A DNA stretch of 5,345 bases from Hyphomonas sp. (lineage in GTDB: Bacteria > Pseudomonadota > Alphaproteobacteria > Caulobacterales > Hyphomonadaceae): positions 1 through 5,345 of the forward strand of contig JANSXJ010000261.1 in assembly GCA_024743015.1 (NCBI GenBank). Direction: 5' to 3'. Positions within the stretch are counted from its first letter, which is position 1; every line of letters begins with the position of its first letter. The position numbers and the translations under genes were made by a program. The notes under the pieces were generated by a model. It made no database searches, was not told the origin of the DNA, and saw only the letters and a program-made list of their open reading frames with translations. Shown here piece after piece: positions 1 to 5,345 of the stretch.

Positions 1-70
1 ACGCTACGCCCCGTTATGGCACATAGAGATGAGGTTATGGTTCAGCTGATCGCTTGAATTTTATCGAATT
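1..70. other. Left edge, no gene supported
   Basis: Lies downstream of the hydrolase. Apart from the left copy and part of the right copy of the 10-bp repeat, nothing is recognisable. There is no T-rich hairpin that would serve as an intrinsic terminator for the hydrolase. Part of a neighbouring gene could end or begin here but cannot be judged from 53 remaining bases. Confidence 0.4.
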
Positions 71-75
71 TTATC
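56..75. repeat. Perfect 10-bp tandem direct repeat at the hydrolase stop codon
   Basis: GAATTTTATC occurs twice in immediate succession (56-65 and 66-75). The right copy covers the TAA stop of the hydrolase (71-73, minus strand). The duplication is AT-rich against a GC-rich background and could have arisen by replication slippage. Confidence 0.8.
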
Positions 76-850
76 CGAGTTCGGCAGCCGTTTTGAAGAC
101 CCGTCCACGCCATCCGGATCGATCAAACGGGCTCCACTGCCCTTCCGGCTGGGCCAGACGGTCAGCGACCGCAACCATGACCAGAGGGTTGACGCCGAGG
201 CCGACATGGCTGGCGGGAACAACGATGTTTTCCGTCTGGTGCCCTTTGGTTGGACACTGCACCGAGCCACGCCAGGAGACCACGCCGTCAGTTTTGGTCA
301 GGATGGATGTCGTCGGCACCGGCGGCGCCGCTTCGAGGTCGCGGTAACGACCTTCCATTTCGGGCTTCGTCTGTTTGCCATTGATCGCTTCAAACAGGCG
401 GCTGGGCGCGGAATGGCGTCGATCATTGCTGATTGGGCTTCCCAGAGACACGACAAGGCGGACAATATCGGGATGCATCTTGGCCAGTTCGCGGGCAAAT
501 ACGCCGCCGAGGCTCCAGCCTACGATGGAAAGCTTGTCGCCCGTCTCGTCATAGATTCGCTCAACCAGGTCCGACATCTCGCGTTCGCGGGTCTCGTTAA
601 ACTTCACGTTGCGACCAAGCCCCCAGCCATAGGCATTGTACCCCAGGTCTTTGAATAGTCGCCGCATCGGACGCGTTGAATGATCGCTGGCCATGAAGCC
701 GGGGAGGACAAGCACAGGATGGCCGTCACCTTGAGGCAGATTGCGCATACTTTTTCGAAACAGGCTAAACGCGCCGAATTCAAAAACTGCGCGCCCTTCT
801 GTTAGAGTCCAGAAAGGATGTGGCGGTCTCGCCATCGTTGCAGCAACCAT
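71..850 (-). CDS. Alpha/beta-fold hydrolase (lipase/esterase-like), cytoplasmic
   Basis: A 259-residue protein with the layout of an alpha/beta hydrolase. A strand followed by the LPGFMASD turn (residues 49-56) supplies the likely oxyanion region. The nucleophile elbow GWSLGG places the catalytic Ser at 113. Probable acid and base are Asp188 (in KTDGVVSW) and His215 (in ASHVGLGVNP), in the expected order. No signal peptide or membrane segment is visible, so it should act in the cytosol or at the surface of lipid inclusions. The family hydrolyses esters; the substrate is not readable from sequence, but the neighbouring WS/DGAT, upstream on the same strand 96 bases away, suggests an acylglycerol, wax ester or acyl-CoA-linked lipid. 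The ATG at 850 is preceded by a strong GGGAGG at 7 bases, which fixes the start over the Met at codon 6. Fold and triad are clear; the substrate is inference. Confidence 0.9.
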   Translation of the reverse strand: MVAATMARPPHPFWTLTEGRAVFEFGAFSLFRKSMRNLPQGDGHPVLVLPGFMASDHSTRPMRRLFKDLGYNAYGWGLGRNVKFNETREREMSDLVERIYDETGDKLSIVGWSLGGVFARELAKMHPDIVRLVVSLGSPISNDRRHSAPSRLFEAINGKQTKPEMEGRYRDLEAAPPVPTTSILTKTDGVVSWRGSVQCPTKGHQTENIVVPASHVGLGVNPLVMVAVADRLAQPEGQWSPFDRSGWRGRVFKTAAELG

Positions 851-946
851 GTTTTAGCCTCCCGTACGCCGCTTCTTTGCGGTCTGATGCACCACCATGG
901 GTGGTATCGGTGTATCTGACAAGGCTAGAAAATGATGCCTAAATCC
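851..946 (-). other. Intergenic gap within the WS/DGAT-hydrolase unit, with hairpin
   Basis: A 96-base gap between the WS/DGAT stop and the hydrolase start. It holds an inverted repeat: ACCACC (891-896) and GGTGGT (900-905) around a 3-base ATG loop, extended by GAT (886-888) pairing with ATC (906-908) past a 2-base bulge. A weaker CCGC/GCGG pair (869-872/879-882) lies next to the hydrolase ribosome binding site. No T-run follows the main hairpin on the minus strand, so it does not look like a classic intrinsic terminator, and read-through into the hydrolase is plausible. Confidence 0.5.
858..863 (-). promoter_or_regulatory. Ribosome binding site of the hydrolase
   Basis: Reads GGGAGG on the minus strand, 7 bases before the ATG at 850. 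It is a near-complete Shine-Dalgarno sequence and selects the first Met over the in-frame Met at codon 6. Confidence 0.75.
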
Positions 947-2506
947 TTAACCGGCCTTGGCTTTCGCTTTCGAGGTCGCAGATTTCTTGGCTGAACCAGC
1001 GCGTGGTTTGCGCTTCGTTTTGGCACGCGAAGTGCCTGAAGCAGCAGCCTTTTTAGCCGCTGGTTTTGGCTTTGGAGGCGCCAAGTCTATCCCAGCGAGC
1101 TCCGCCATTTCCTTGAAACTTTCCCAGATGCATTGCGCGTAGAATTCAGGATCTTTCATGATCTCGCGGTCAGCGGTGAAGGTAATTGTCGCCTCATTGA
1201 CATAGCTCTGCACCACATGGCCCAGCGCCATACCATCCAGCAGACAGAGAAGCCCTTGCATGGAAACAAGTTTTGCGCCCGCTTGATAGATCGGAACTGG
1301 CGGGCCGGGGACATTCGTCACTACAGTATTGATGACCGGCCTCGCCATGTAATTGGCGACGCCGAGGCGCGAATAGAGCTGCGCGCCCAGCGCCATGAAC
1401 AGCGCCGGAGAGACCTTACTCGCCTCGGTCATTTGCCGCGCCCCGAGCGCGCTTGTCATTTCCTTGGAGCGGCTGGTCTGGTCGAAGACATATTCCATTC
1501 GTTCAATCGGGTCGGCGATATGAGTGCCCAGGGGCGCAATCATCGCCGAAACCTGGTTCCCCATTGTGTTCTTCTCGCCTTCGGTGCGCACCGAAATCGG
1601 GGCCATGGCCGTCATAGTCGTCTTCGGCAGATCATCATGATGCGTCAGATACTTGTTCAGCGCGCCACCAATGATTGTCAGCATCACATCATTGACTTTT
1701 GCCCCCTCAACCAGGCCGCGGAGCGCCTTGATATGGGCGAGCTCGAAGACCTGACCATCGACCACACGATGAGGGGAGATCTTTGTGTTGAAACGGGTTT
1801 TCGGTGCTTCTATCGCCGCTTTTAGACCGAATTCGCCGCGCACCATGCCTCGAGCGGCACGATACAGGCCCGGGACGGCTTGCGCCGACACGCCCAATTG
1901 GCGGACTGGATTGATCCACGCGCGAACATAGCCTTTGGCAAACATGCCGACGCGGTTCGGGTATTTTTCAGGCTTCCAATTGTCCGGTTCATTCGGAGGG
2001 GTGACGTCAGGTTTCGGCGTGTGCAGGGCTTGCATCAAATCAATGCCGGACATGCCGTCAATCGCAGAATGGTGAACCTTGGAGACAATCGCATAGGATC
2101 CTTTCGGGATACCCGGAATATTGTCGAGCCCCTCAACCACGGTCATTTCCCAAGGCGGACGCGACAAGTCGAGCGGTCGGGCGAACACGCGCGCCGCCTG
2201 AATGTTCAGCTGGCGCATATCTCCAGGTTTGGGAAGCGCGACGTGGCGAACATGATACTCGAGATCGAAGTCAGCGTCCTCCACCCAATATGGGTAGTCG
2301 ACATTGAAGGGCACTTTGACCAGCTTTTGCCGCATCGTCTTTGAAAAACGCATCCGCTCTTCATAAAAACGCAGAATGTCCTTGAAGCGAACGAACCCAC
2401 CGGGCGCAGTCGAAGGATCGTAAATCAGGATCGACCCGATATGCATGGGCGAACTGGGTGTCTCCATCGCCACGAATGAGGCATCCATGCCCTGTAATTG
2501 TTCCAT
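947..2506 (-). CDS. Wax ester synthase / diacylglycerol acyltransferase (WS/DGAT family)
   Basis: Transfers an acyl group from acyl-CoA to a fatty alcohol or diacylglycerol, giving wax ester or triacylglycerol at the inner membrane/inclusion surface. Numbered from the ATG at 2506 (519 residues): the N-terminal acyltransferase domain carries PLDLSRPPWE (111-120) and the catalytic HHSAIDG (145-151), which fits the family motif HHxxxDG with both His and the Asp intact. The C-terminal domain has NDVMLT (272-277) and TNVPGP (397-402), both family landmarks. The core is of normal length (about 475 residues), followed by a Lys/Ala-rich tail (477-519) not needed for the fold. The frame stays open to a GTG at 2530, but the ATG at 2506 has a good GGGAGAG before it and begins MEQLQGMDASF, the usual family start. 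It probably forms an operon with the downstream hydrolase. Wax ester versus triacylglycerol preference cannot be told from sequence. Confidence 0.94.
   Translation of the reverse strand: MEQLQGMDASFVAMETPSSPMHIGSILIYDPSTAPGGFVRFKDILRFYEERMRFSKTMRQKLVKVPFNVDYPYWVEDADFDLEYHVRHVALPKPGDMRQLNIQAARVFARPLDLSRPPWEMTVVEGLDNIPGIPKGSYAIVSKVHHSAIDGMSGIDLMQALHTPKPDVTPPNEPDNWKPEKYPNRVGMFAKGYVRAWINPVRQLGVSAQAVPGLYRAARGMVRGEFGLKAAIEAPKTRFNTKISPHRVVDGQVFELAHIKALRGLVEGAKVNDVMLTIIGGALNKYLTHHDDLPKTTMTAMAPISVRTEGEKNTMGNQVSAMIAPLGTHIADPIERMEYVFDQTSRSKEMTSALGARQMTEASKVSPALFMALGAQLYSRLGVANYMARPVINTVVTNVPGPPVPIYQAGAKLVSMQGLLCLLDGMALGHVVQSYVNEATITFTADREIMKDPEFYAQCIWESFKEMAELAGIDLAPPKPKPAAKKAAASGTSRAKTKRKPRAGSAKKSATSKAKAKAG
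950..1078 (-). other. Low-complexity Lys/Ala/Pro-rich C-terminal tail of the WS/DGAT
   Basis: The last 43 residues of the acyltransferase contain 12 Lys and 3 Arg, with no acidic residue. They start with PPKPKPAAKK and end in alternating KAKAKAG, resembling the tails of histone H1-like or AlgP-like bacterial proteins. The tail follows directly after the end of the catalytic domain. It is most likely disordered. A role in binding DNA, acidic lipid or inclusion surfaces is speculation. Confidence 0.85.
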
Positions 2507-2510
2507 CACT

Positions 2511-2517
2511 CTCTCCC
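2511..2517 (-). promoter_or_regulatory. Ribosome binding site deciding the WS/DGAT start
   Basis: Reads GGGAGAG on the minus strand, with the GGAG core 6 bases before the ATG at 2506. The alternative GTG at 2530 has only a weak GGGAA upstream. The site favours the shorter 519-residue protein over the 527-residue version. Confidence 0.7.
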
Positions 2518-2570
2518 AAGCCCCGAGCACACAGTGTTTCCCAGGCCCTTACGGTAAACCGAATAAGGAA

Positions 2571-2599
2571 ACTATGACGCTTTGCATTCAATTTGACCA
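2571..2599 (-). promoter_or_regulatory. Candidate sigma70-type promoter of the WS/DGAT unit
   Basis: On the minus strand TGGTCA (2594-2599) and CATAGT (2571-2576) lie 17 bases apart, each with 4 of 6 consensus matches. This would give a leader of roughly 60 bases before the ATG at 2506. Such a match can occur by chance. Confidence 0.2.
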
Positions 2600-2669
2600 G
2601 TCTTGCTCCCTTATCAGGCGAATCTTGTGGAGCCACGAAGCGTCGCCAGCGTGAAGATTGCATGCAGCC

Positions 2670-2729
2670 AAGTGAAAACAGCGCTTCATATCATTTCACT
2701 CCCGCCTTGTATTAGGCGTCGGTTCACTT
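2670..2729. promoter_or_regulatory. Inverted repeat AGTGAAA-N16-TTTCACT plus a third half-site, possible operator
   Basis: AGTGAAA at 2671-2677 is matched exactly by its reverse complement TTTCACT at 2694-2700, with a 16-base spacer. A third copy of the half-site, TTCACTT at 2723-2729, is the exact complement of AAGTGAA at 2670-2676 and sits just upstream of the candidate -35 of the transporter. Repeated half-sites in a divergent promoter region are what a regulator binding site looks like. No regulator gene is in the window, so the protein is unknown. Confidence 0.4.
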
Positions 2730-2732
2730 GCT

Positions 2733-2761
2733 TTGATTAGTCTCGAAACAAAATTTATTTT
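2733..2761 (+). promoter_or_regulatory. Candidate sigma70-type promoter of the MFS transporter
   Basis: TTGATT (2733-2738) and TATTTT (2756-2761) are separated by exactly 17 bases; each box matches the consensus at 4 of 6 positions. Transcription would begin near 2768. That leaves only about 9 bases before the ATG at 2777 but about 50 before the alternative GTG at 2819. Weak evidence from sequence alone. Confidence 0.3.
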
Positions 2762-2776
2762 GACCTGAAAAGAATT

Positions 2777-4075
2777 ATGTTAGCCCTCGCCGCTCGGGGG
2801 AAGTACAAGAGCGGACCAGTGCAGAAGAAACGTGTTCTCATATTCGTTTGCGCGATCATCTTTTTCGATGCGATCGGCTTCGGCCTACTCATGCCGATCA
2901 TGCCCGAACTGCTTGCAGATGTTGCAGGTCTCTCGATCAGCGAAGGCGCAACCATAGCAGGTCTTTTACTGACCACGTTCGCGGTCATGCAATTCGTGTT
3001 TGCGCCGATCCTGGGAGGGTTGAGCGATCGCTTTGGGCGGCGCCCGATCCTGCTGATCGCACTCATGGGTTTTGCGATAGACAGCTTTATCATGGCGTGG
3101 GCGCCGACCTTGGCGTGGCTGTTCTTTGCCCGCATCGTCTCAGGGATATGCGGGGCGACCTATGCGACGGCGTATGCGTGCCTGGTCGACGTCTCCGAAC
3201 CGGAAGAACGTGCCAAGTTCTTTGGCTATGCCGGGGCCGCGCTGGGGCTGGGCTTTATCTTTGGTCCTGCGCTTGGCGGTCTCCTGGGCGAAACCTGGGT
3301 CAGACTCCCCTTCATCGCCGCCGGAGTCCTGATCGCACTTGTCGCGATTTGGGGCTATTTCAGGTTCCCGGAAACCCTGGAGGAAGACAATCGGAGACGC
3401 TTTTCTCTCGCGCGTGCGAACCCGCTGGGAAGCCTGATTTCTATTGCCAAGCATCCGACCGTGTTGATTGTTCTGGGGGCCTTGTTCCTCATCCAGCTCG
3501 CCAATCACTCCTATTCGAGCATCTGGTCATTCTACACGGCCGAGGTCGCCGGGTGGACACCGTTCCTGATTGGACTTTCCGTCAGTGCCTATGGCCTCGG
3601 CATGGCGATCGTCCAGGGCGCGCTGACAGGACCTGTCATCGCAAGGTTCGGAGAAGTGCGTGCGGTCTACTTCACCGTCGTCATTGGCGTAACCTCGTTC
3701 CTGATTCTGGCCTTCGCGAAGTCGGGTTTCAGTATCTATGTCGGGATCGCGATCGGCGTGTTCTCGGCATTCTTGAGCCCAGCGCTGCAATCATTGATGA
3801 CCAGCCGGACGCCAGCCGACTCGCAAGGCGAGCTGCAAGGTGCAATCACCAGCCTTTACAGCCTCGCCTCAATCATCAGTCCGGCCATCATGGCGCTGTT
3901 ATTCACGGCCTATACCGACGAGACAGGATCCTATCTGCCGGGCGCGCCCTTCGTCCTCGCCGCAGGACTTATCCTGGGCGCTGCTGCGATCTTCACGGTC
4001 GCCGCGCGGCGCATGGCGCACGATCCGTTACCGCCTGCGCAAGCAAGCGAAACGGTCGCGCAGACATTTGACTAG
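2777..4075 (+). CDS. MFS transporter, DHA1 family, TetA-like, 12 TM
   Basis: A 432-residue inner-membrane protein with about 12 hydrophobic segments (roughly 19-39, 57-80, 91-110, 112-136, 153-171, 176-196, 227-250, 262-285, 298-312, 318-342, 354-378, 389-409). MFS motif A is GGLSDRFGRRPILL (80-93) after TM2. RIVSGICGAT (119-128) is motif-B-like, and LGFIFGPALGG (158-168) in TM5 is the antiporter motif C, so drug or metabolite efflux by proton exchange is likely. It aligns with plasmid TetA proteins along most of its length, keeping the TM1 Asp (Asp31) and TM3 Asp (Asp102), but has Met276 and Gly304 where TetA(B) has His257 and Asp285. Tetracycline export is therefore doubtful and the substrate unknown. 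The ATG at 2777 has only a weak AAAAGAA before it; a GTG at 2819 (codon 15) would give an N-terminus of TetA-like length. It has its own divergent promoter region and converges on the thiolase. Confidence 0.92.
   Translation: MLALAARGKYKSGPVQKKRVLIFVCAIIFFDAIGFGLLMPIMPELLADVAGLSISEGATIAGLLLTTFAVMQFVFAPILGGLSDRFGRRPILLIALMGFAIDSFIMAWAPTLAWLFFARIVSGICGATYATAYACLVDVSEPEERAKFFGYAGAALGLGFIFGPALGGLLGETWVRLPFIAAGVLIALVAIWGYFRFPETLEEDNRRRFSLARANPLGSLISIAKHPTVLIVLGALFLIQLANHSYSSIWSFYTAEVAGWTPFLIGLSVSAYGLGMAIVQGALTGPVIARFGEVRAVYFTVVIGVTSFLILAFAKSGFSIYVGIAIGVFSAFLSPALQSLMTSRTPADSQGELQGAITSLYSLASIISPAIMALLFTAYTDETGSYLPGAPFVLAAGLILGAAAIFTVAARRMAHDPLPPAQASETVAQTFD
4072..4075. other. Shared CTAG: overlapping stop codons of convergent genes
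   Basis: The palindrome CTAG holds the TAG stop of the transporter on the plus strand (4073-4075) and the TAG stop of the thiolase on the minus strand (4074-4072). The two coding regions overlap by 4 bases, leaving no room for a dedicated terminator between them. Confidence 0.9.
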
Positions 4076-5316
4076 ATGCGTTCGATGATAACGGCCGGAG
4101 CCATTCCGCCGGCAGCACACATCGTGATCAGGCCGTAACGGCCACCGGAGCGCTCAAGCTCATCAAGCGCGGTGCCGATGAGGATAGAGCCGGTCGCGCC
4201 AATCGGGTGACCCAGCGCCATCGCTCCGCCATTGATGTTCACTTTCTCGCGGTCGAGATCGAGCTTGCGGATAAACCGCTCAGCGACAACTGAGACTGCT
4301 TCGTTGATTTCCCAGACATCGATATCGTTTTTGCTGAGACCGGCTTTTTCGAGCACTTTCTCGGCGGCCGGAACCGGGGCGTTCAGCATCAGGGTCGGGC
4401 AGTCGCCCATATTCGCCGTCGCGACGATCCGCGCGCGCGGCTTCCAGCCATTCTTATCGAGGGCATCCTGCGAGGCGATCAAAAGCGCTGCAGCGCCGTC
4501 CACCACACCGGAAGAATTACCTGCATGGTGCACGTGATTTATCTTGCCCTCCAGCTCGGGATATTTTTTGGTGACCATCTTGCCATAGGTGTTGCCCTGG
4601 TCATCCACCGGGATTTCCATGAACATGTTGAATACGGTCTTCAGACCCGCGAGGCTTTCCATTGTGGTGCCGGGGCGCGGGAATTCTTCCTTGTCGAGCG
4701 CAAGGGTGCCGTCAGGATTATTAACCGGGACCACCGACTTGTCGAAGCGGCCCTCGGCGATCGCCCGCGCGGCGCGTTCCTGACTGACCACAGCAAGCTG
4801 ATCCACGGCTTCGCGGTCAATCCCTTCAAGGGTGGCGATCGCATCCGCGCAAACGCCCTGCTGGGACTGCGGGTGCTTCTCGCGCAGGCTCATATTGCCA
4901 GCATCGAGCATAGGCGGAACTTTTGGATCTGCCGTGGCCGACGTGTAGCTCATCATTTCCGTGCCGCCAGCGATGACGACATCTTCCATGCCCGACATTA
5001 CCTGAGCCGCCGCGAGATTCACAGTGGTGATGCCTGAGCCGCAGAACCGGTCGAGCGTCACGCCTGAAGCTTTGACGTCATAGCCCGCATCCAGCGCCGC
5101 CATCCGGCCAAGGTCTGCCCCCTGTGCGCCGCGCTGCGAGCTGGTGCCCCAGATAATATCATCGACTTCCGCTGTATTCAGATCATTGCGATCGCGGATC
5201 GCTGACAGAACCGTTGCGGCGAGGTGTTGCGGGTGAAGATGCGCCAACGCGCCCTTACCCTGTTTTCCGATACCGCGTGGGGTGCGGCAAGCGTCAATGA
5301 TATAAGCTTCGGCCAT
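4072..5316 (-). CDS. Thiolase (acetyl-CoA C-acyltransferase family)
   Basis: A complete 414-residue thiolase. It either cleaves 3-ketoacyl-CoA with CoA, the last step of beta-oxidation, or condenses two acetyl-CoA to acetoacetyl-CoA; sequence alone does not settle which. All catalytic elements are present: nucleophile Cys92 in DRFCGSG, His370 in ALGHPIGATG, Cys400 in TMCAAGGMAPA, and the INEA element (337-340) of the NEAFA motif, here followed by VS rather than FA. The glycine-rich GNSSGVVDGAAA (266-277) is also typical. The length is slightly above the common 390-400. No signal peptide, so it is cytosolic. The ATG at 5316 has GGAG 7 bases upstream, and MAEAYIIDACRTP is a standard thiolase start. 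The CAAGGMAPA ending is common in proteobacterial acyl-CoA thiolases of fatty acid degradation. Operon partners, if any, lie beyond the right edge or are absent. Confidence 0.95.
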   Translation of the reverse strand: MAEAYIIDACRTPRGIGKQGKGALAHLHPQHLAATVLSAIRDRNDLNTAEVDDIIWGTSSQRGAQGADLGRMAALDAGYDVKASGVTLDRFCGSGITTVNLAAAQVMSGMEDVVIAGGTEMMSYTSATADPKVPPMLDAGNMSLREKHPQSQQGVCADAIATLEGIDREAVDQLAVVSQERAARAIAEGRFDKSVVPVNNPDGTLALDKEEFPRPGTTMESLAGLKTVFNMFMEIPVDDQGNTYGKMVTKKYPELEGKINHVHHAGNSSGVVDGAAALLIASQDALDKNGWKPRARIVATANMGDCPTLMLNAPVPAAEKVLEKAGLSKNDIDVWEINEAVSVVAERFIRKLDLDREKVNINGGAMALGHPIGATGSILIGTALDELERSGGRYGLITMCAAGGMAPAVIIERI

Positions 5317-5323
5317 CTTGAAT

Positions 5324-5327
5324 CTCC
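5324..5327 (-). promoter_or_regulatory. Ribosome binding site of the thiolase
   Basis: GGAG on the minus strand (within ACGGAGA), 7 bases before the ATG at 5316. Only 18 further bases remain to the window edge, so the promoter, or an upstream gene of the same operon, cannot be seen. Confidence 0.7.
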
Positions 5328-5345
5328 GTCAGAATGAGTATGACT

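Larger units (their letters stand above)
2507..2776. other. Divergent intergenic region between WS/DGAT and MFS transporter
   Basis: About 270 bases separating two divergent start codons, visibly richer in A+T near the transporter. It should hold the promoters of both units. It contains an inverted repeat with a third copy of its half-site, candidate promoter boxes for each direction (listed separately) and an 8-bp palindrome TGCATGCA at 2659-2666. Short open frames across it lack family resemblance and good ribosome binding sites, so no gene is called. Confidence 0.6.

Noticed and set aside
206..658. A 150-codon open frame antisense to the hydrolase
   Set aside because: The opposite strand has a complete catalytic triad and a strong ribosome binding site; this frame has neither.
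1133..1825. A 230-codon open frame on the plus strand antisense to the WS/DGAT gene
   Set aside because: Arg/His-rich shadow of the acyltransferase with no recognisable motif; the opposite strand carries the intact HHxxxDG enzyme.
2445..2663. Short open frames on both strands across the WS/DGAT start and the intergenic region
   Set aside because: They overlap the start of a solid gene, have no recognisable domain and no good ribosome binding site.
2848..4071. A 407-codon open frame on the plus strand running almost the full length of the transporter in another frame
   Set aside because: Its translation is rich in Arg, Cys and His with no domain pattern, as expected for an out-of-frame reading of a GC-rich gene; the overlapping frame has clear MFS motifs.
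4094..4113. GCCGG/CCGGC inverted repeat just after the transporter stop, considered as a terminator
   Set aside because: Only 5 bp of stem with a 10-base loop and no following T-run; it lies within conserved thiolase codons (the Gly-Gly-Met-Ala-Pro-Ala end), so coding constraint explains it.
4525..5037. A 170-codon open frame on the plus strand antisense to the thiolase
   Set aside because: Shadow of a well-supported thiolase; no ribosome binding site or family resemblance.
1..5345. Possibility of a mobile element, defence system or biosynthetic cluster
   Set aside because: No transposase, integrase, terminal inverted repeats, tRNA-adjacent duplication, toxin-antitoxin pair or modular synthase is visible; the four genes are housekeeping or accessory metabolic types.

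Overview
The window reads as ordinary chromosomal DNA of a moderately GC-rich Gram-negative bacterium. Protein style (a WS/DGAT beside an alpha/beta hydrolase, a TetA-like MFS pump, a thiolase ending in CAAGGMAPA) suggests an alphaproteobacterium, perhaps a marine one of the Hyphomonadaceae type. That placement is inference from protein resemblance, not from a marker gene. No rRNA, tRNA, CRISPR array, insertion sequence or phage gene was seen.

Layout from left to right: a 70-base edge stretch ending in a 10-bp tandem repeat; a cytoplasmic alpha/beta hydrolase (71-850, minus); a 96-base gap with a small hairpin; a wax ester synthase/diacylglycerol acyltransferase (947-2506, minus); a divergent intergenic region of about 270 bases with an inverted repeat and candidate promoters; a 12-TM major facilitator transporter of the TetA-like DHA1 group (2777-4075, plus); and a thiolase (4072-5316, minus) whose stop codon overlaps the transporter stop at a CTAG.

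The acyltransferase and hydrolase look like a two-gene unit for making and turning over or remodelling neutral lipid (wax ester or triacylglycerol). The thiolase acts on acetyl-CoA/acyl-CoA, so three of the four genes touch acyl-CoA or storage-lipid metabolism. The transporter is divergently transcribed and its substrate is unknown.

I found no convincing undescribed system. The points most worth a second look are the histone-H1-like basic tail on the acyltransferase, the loss in the transporter of two intramembrane residues that matter for tetracycline/proton antiport in TetA, and the repeated AGTGAA half-sites in the divergent promoter region.
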